DNA from: Ceratopteris richardii
Lineage: Eukaryota > Streptophyta > Polypodiopsida > Polypodiales > Pteridaceae
DNA length: 64,000 bases
Assembly (NCBI GenBank): GCA_020310875.1
Contig: CM035423.1
Coordinates: 144,180,337-144,244,336, forward strand
Reading direction: 5' to 3'
Shown here: piece by piece, positions 59,758-64,000 of the stretch
Layout of the letters: each line of letters opens with the position of its first letter
Numbering within the stretch: position 1 is the first letter of the stretch
The notes under the pieces: model-generated
Databases searched by the model: none
The model's input: only the letters and a program-made list of their open reading frames with translations
What the model was told of the DNA's origin: nothing
Position numbers and translations under genes: made by a program

Positions 59758-62649
59758 TTACATTTGGAAGAGGGATTCGACTCAGGAAAAACCACTTGAT
59801 ATACTGTGGATACTCAGGTAATGCCCTCTATACCCCTAGAAGATGATACATTGTTAAATTGGATGATGGGAAGTGCAGAGTGTTGCACAATGGAGATCAA
59901 TGAAATTGAGGAAGAAGTTGCAGATAAGGAAATTACAGAAAAAGGCAATGAAGACCACAAGGTGTTGGAGAATGAGCAAATGAAGGAAAATACAAGCTTT
60001 GAGGAGGCAACCAATATAAAAGTATCAGAGAGGGAAGATTATGAACCTAAGAGCAGAGAAGATCTTCCTTTTGAACATATACCTCAAGGATGGATGGAAG
60101 AACATGTTGCAGAATATAAATTAAAACTCACTCTTGCATATAGTGGAGATGATTTCTCAAGCAAGACCAGTCCTGAAACATTGGTTCAAGAAGTAAATTT
60201 AGGGGATGAAGAGAACCCTCAAATGGTCCATTTGGCATCCTGGTTATGGCATTATCCTCCCTTGCTACAGAAGGTAGCTTCTTTGCTTTTTACTTATAAA
60301 AGTGTCTTCGCATGGTCCTACAAAGATCTAACAGGGATACCAGAAGAGCTTGGGTTACATCGGATACCCTTAGTTGAGGGAGCCACGCCTGTAAGAAGTA
60401 GGCCATATCGACTCAATCCGAAGTATGCAGAGGCGGTAAAAGCAGAGATTACAAAACTAGAAGAAGCGGGTATAATTGTTCTAGTAGAACATTCGAGGTG
60501 GCTTTCTTCTATGGTTATTGTGCCCAAGAAAAATAGTGGAAAAATAAGAGTATGTGTTGATTTTCGTGCTTTGAATAAAGTGACTATTCAAGATGGATTT
60601 CCTCAGCCCTTCATAGAGCAGGTGCTTGAGGAAGTAGCTGGTCACACTTTGTATAGTTTCTTGGATGGTTTTAGTGGCTACAATCAGATAGTGATCCATC
60701 CTGATGATAGGGACAAAACAGCCTTTGTCACTCCCTGGGGCACTTATGTCTATACTCGAATGGCTTTTGGTTTGAAGAATGCACCGGCTTCATTTAATAG
60801 AACGATGTATCTGAAATTGGGCAAATGGTTAACAACCTTTCTACGCATTTTCATGGATGACTTTTCAGTATTTTCAGGTACAGATAGAAGGGCAGCAGTT
60901 CAAGATTTCCATGACCATTTGGAAAATCTAAAAGAAATCTTTGAGCAATGTCTCAAAACAGGTTTGAAATTGAATCCTGATAAATGTCACTTTTTGGTCA
61001 CTAAGGGCACTCTTCTTGGTCACATAGTATCTGCTGAAGGCATAACTGTTGACCCCGCAAGGTTACAGCTATTCTTTCCATGCCAATTCCACAAAGCCCA
61101 AAGGAAGTGCAAAGTTTCTTGGGCCATGCAGGGTATCACAGAAGATTCATTAGGATGTATTTAGAAATTGCTAAGCCCTTGTCAAGGCTTACCAGTAAAA
61201 AGATCCCTTTCTCATGGAGTGCTGAAGCTGACAAAGCATTTTGTGAACTAAAGAGGATTTGGAGATGGTTACTCCTATTTCAAGAATTTAATTTTGATAT
61301 TCATATTAAGCCAGGAAAAGAGCACTACATGGCAGATCAAGTGTCCAGGACAGCAATGAGCGAGAAGGCAACAGGTATCAATGACGAACTGGTGGATAGC
61401 AATCTTTTCCTAATAGCAATTTGGACTGGTTGGTATGATGAAATTCTCCATGTTCTTACTACTGGAAAGATCCCAGAACATTTGACACCTGTAGAAAAAA
61501 GAAGATTACTTTTGAAAACCAAAGCATATTCTCTTATAAATGGAAATTTATATAAATACTGTCAGGATGATATATTGAGAAGGTGTGTCTATCCAGAGGA
61601 GGTAAATCTTCTGCTAGAGGCTGCACACAGTGAAGGACATCTAAGGGGGGAAGAATTGGCTCATAGAATCATCCACAAAGGTCTATGGTGGCCTCACATT
61701 TTCAAGGATGCAATCAAGTTTGCTAAAGAATGCCACATCTGCTAGACGTGTGCTCTCGCGCCAACCAGATTGAATTTCCAACCATTGGTCATATCTACCG
61801 GATGGCTTCCATTTGAACGATGGGGTCTTGATTTCATAGGACCAATTAGCCCAACTGGTCAACCTGGAGGTAAAAAGTACATTTTGATGGCTACATGTTA
61901 TGCCACTAAATGGGTAGAGGCTAAAGCTACTGTGGATTGCACGGCTTTAATAGTAGCTAAATTTGTGTATAAACGTATTTTCTCAAGATTTGGTTGCCCA
62001 CTGGAGATTACTAGTGATAGAGGCACACATTTTGTAAATCAATTGCTCCAGTTTATATTTGACAGGTACAAAATCTTCCATAAAAATGTCTTGTGCCTAT
62101 TACCCAAGGGCAAATGGCCAAGCAGAAAGTTCCAATAATATTTTGATTGGACTACTTCGCAAATTATCTTTCGATCATCAAAGCTCTTGGCCACTAGCAC
62201 TAATTGGTGCAATTTGGGCTTTCAGAACCACGAAGAGGGGAACTACAGGCGAGACTCCATTTCGCTTAGTTTATGGGAAAGAGGCATTGGCACCATTTGA
62301 GTATATCATCAGAAAAGAAATAGGAATCAAAACCATTGGAATTGAACCCCCCATTCAGAGATTGGTGGCATTAGAAGAGTACAGAGAAGGGGCAATGCAT
62401 AAACTTCTCGTGACCCAAGAAGAGCGCAAGAGATTGCATGACAGGTATTTGAGATCGAATGAAGTTCAGGAAGGGTCTATGATTTTAGTGCATCAGGTTC
62501 CACCAATTCAAGCTAAATTGGCACCCAAGTGGATAGGACCTTATAAGGTAATCAAGGTATTGCCACATGGCGCTGTGCATCTGGAAGATCTGCAGGGTAA
62601 AAGGATTCCCCTAGTCAATATCTCCAGGGTAAAGAAGTATCTCAATTAG
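59758..62649 (+). pseudogene. Gypsy element C pol (RT and integrase), broken; RNase H deleted
   Basis: RT: PVRSRPYRLNPKYAEAVKAE, WLSSMVIVPKKNSGKIRVCV, FLDGFSGYNQI, AFGLKNAPASFN and the catalytic IFMDDFSVFS. A one-base deletion near 61061 shifts the frame. Then SPKEVQSFLGHAGYHRRFI (connection). In frame, about 120 residues of RNase H are missing at about 61259, joining FCELKRI to WRWLLLFQEF and GKEHYMADQVSR. Integrase: HSEGH...CHIC-TC zinc finger with TAG 61743 in place of CAG, RWGLDFIGPI, ITSDRGTHF, then a one-base insertion in the A run at 62082-62086, and PRANGQAESSNN (catalytic Glu). The C-terminus ends VKKYLN, without a chromodomain. Confidence 0.9.
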
Positions 62650-62773
62650 GTCAAAATGGAAGCACTTCATTCCTTGTACATACCGTGTTTCTCTATGGTA
62701 AATGCAGCATAACTAGATCTCTTTGAAATAAGTAGAATAAGGGAGAAATTGCACCAGATACGGTGCAAAAGTT

Positions 62774-62786
62774 TGATGTGGGGGTC
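62774..62786 (+). promoter_or_regulatory. Polypurine tract of element C
   Basis: GATGTGGGGGTC lies directly before the LTR start TGTAG. It would prime plus-strand DNA synthesis. Confidence 0.7.

Positions 62787-64000
<1,214 letters not shown>

Overview
This window is repeat-rich nuclear DNA from a land plant with a large genome. Degenerate Ty1/copia, Ty3/gypsy, L1-type LINE and CACTA (En/Spm) elements are nested in one another. They are separated by dinucleotide repeats, purine tracts, an interstitial plant-type telomere-like tract (CCCTAAA variants) and AT-rich noncoding DNA. I see no convincing host gene, rRNA or tRNA gene, CRISPR array or bacterial-style operon. The element mix does not settle the clade; a fern, lycophyte or gymnosperm is possible, but that is a guess.

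Layout. 1-4700: copia wreckage, a plus-strand gag/protease piece joined tail-to-tail to a minus-strand gag/integrase/RT piece. 5560-6083, 10260-10773, 24268-24722 and 25087-25545: four copies of one LTR family (TATA box, initiator-Met-type primer site and an internal tRNA-like A/B box); the last two may bound a miniature element. 7215-9390: two gypsy integrase remnants of different lineages. 12935-15560: a second copy of the rearranged copia structure, in the opposite orientation. 16062-20090: remains of a CACTA element with a TNP2-type fragment, a minus-strand multi-exon gene and a SET-domain-like gene. 20950-22860: copia and gypsy gag remnants. 26770-31491: gypsy chromovirus pieces among copies of a noncoding dispersed repeat. 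32291-33496: U3 part of a gypsy LTR rich in (GA)n and a G-rich minisatellite. 34600-38772: a structurally complete CACTA element with matching TIRs and TTA target duplications, carrying 1.65 kb of alternating purine-pyrimidine DNA. 39285-43770: 5' part of a gypsy element (minus). 44397-45058: the 3' end of another CACTA of the same family. 45061-53106: a copia gag/protease copy split by a full-length LINE (46272-52938) with 11-bp target duplications. 54010-56800: repeats. 56800-64000: a fairly young gypsy element (5' LTR end, primer site, gag-pol, polypurine tract, 3' LTR running off the window).

The genes here serve transposition: gag packages, protease matures, reverse transcriptase, RNase H and integrase copy and insert; LINE ORF1/ORF2 do target-primed reverse transcription; CACTA proteins cut and paste. 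Nearly all are broken, so most would move only with proteins supplied by other copies. The points most worth following are the SET-domain-like gene inside a CACTA element, the copia inversion shared by two separated copies, the tRNA-like boxes inside an LTR family, and the stop-free purine-pyrimidine array inside the intact CACTA element.
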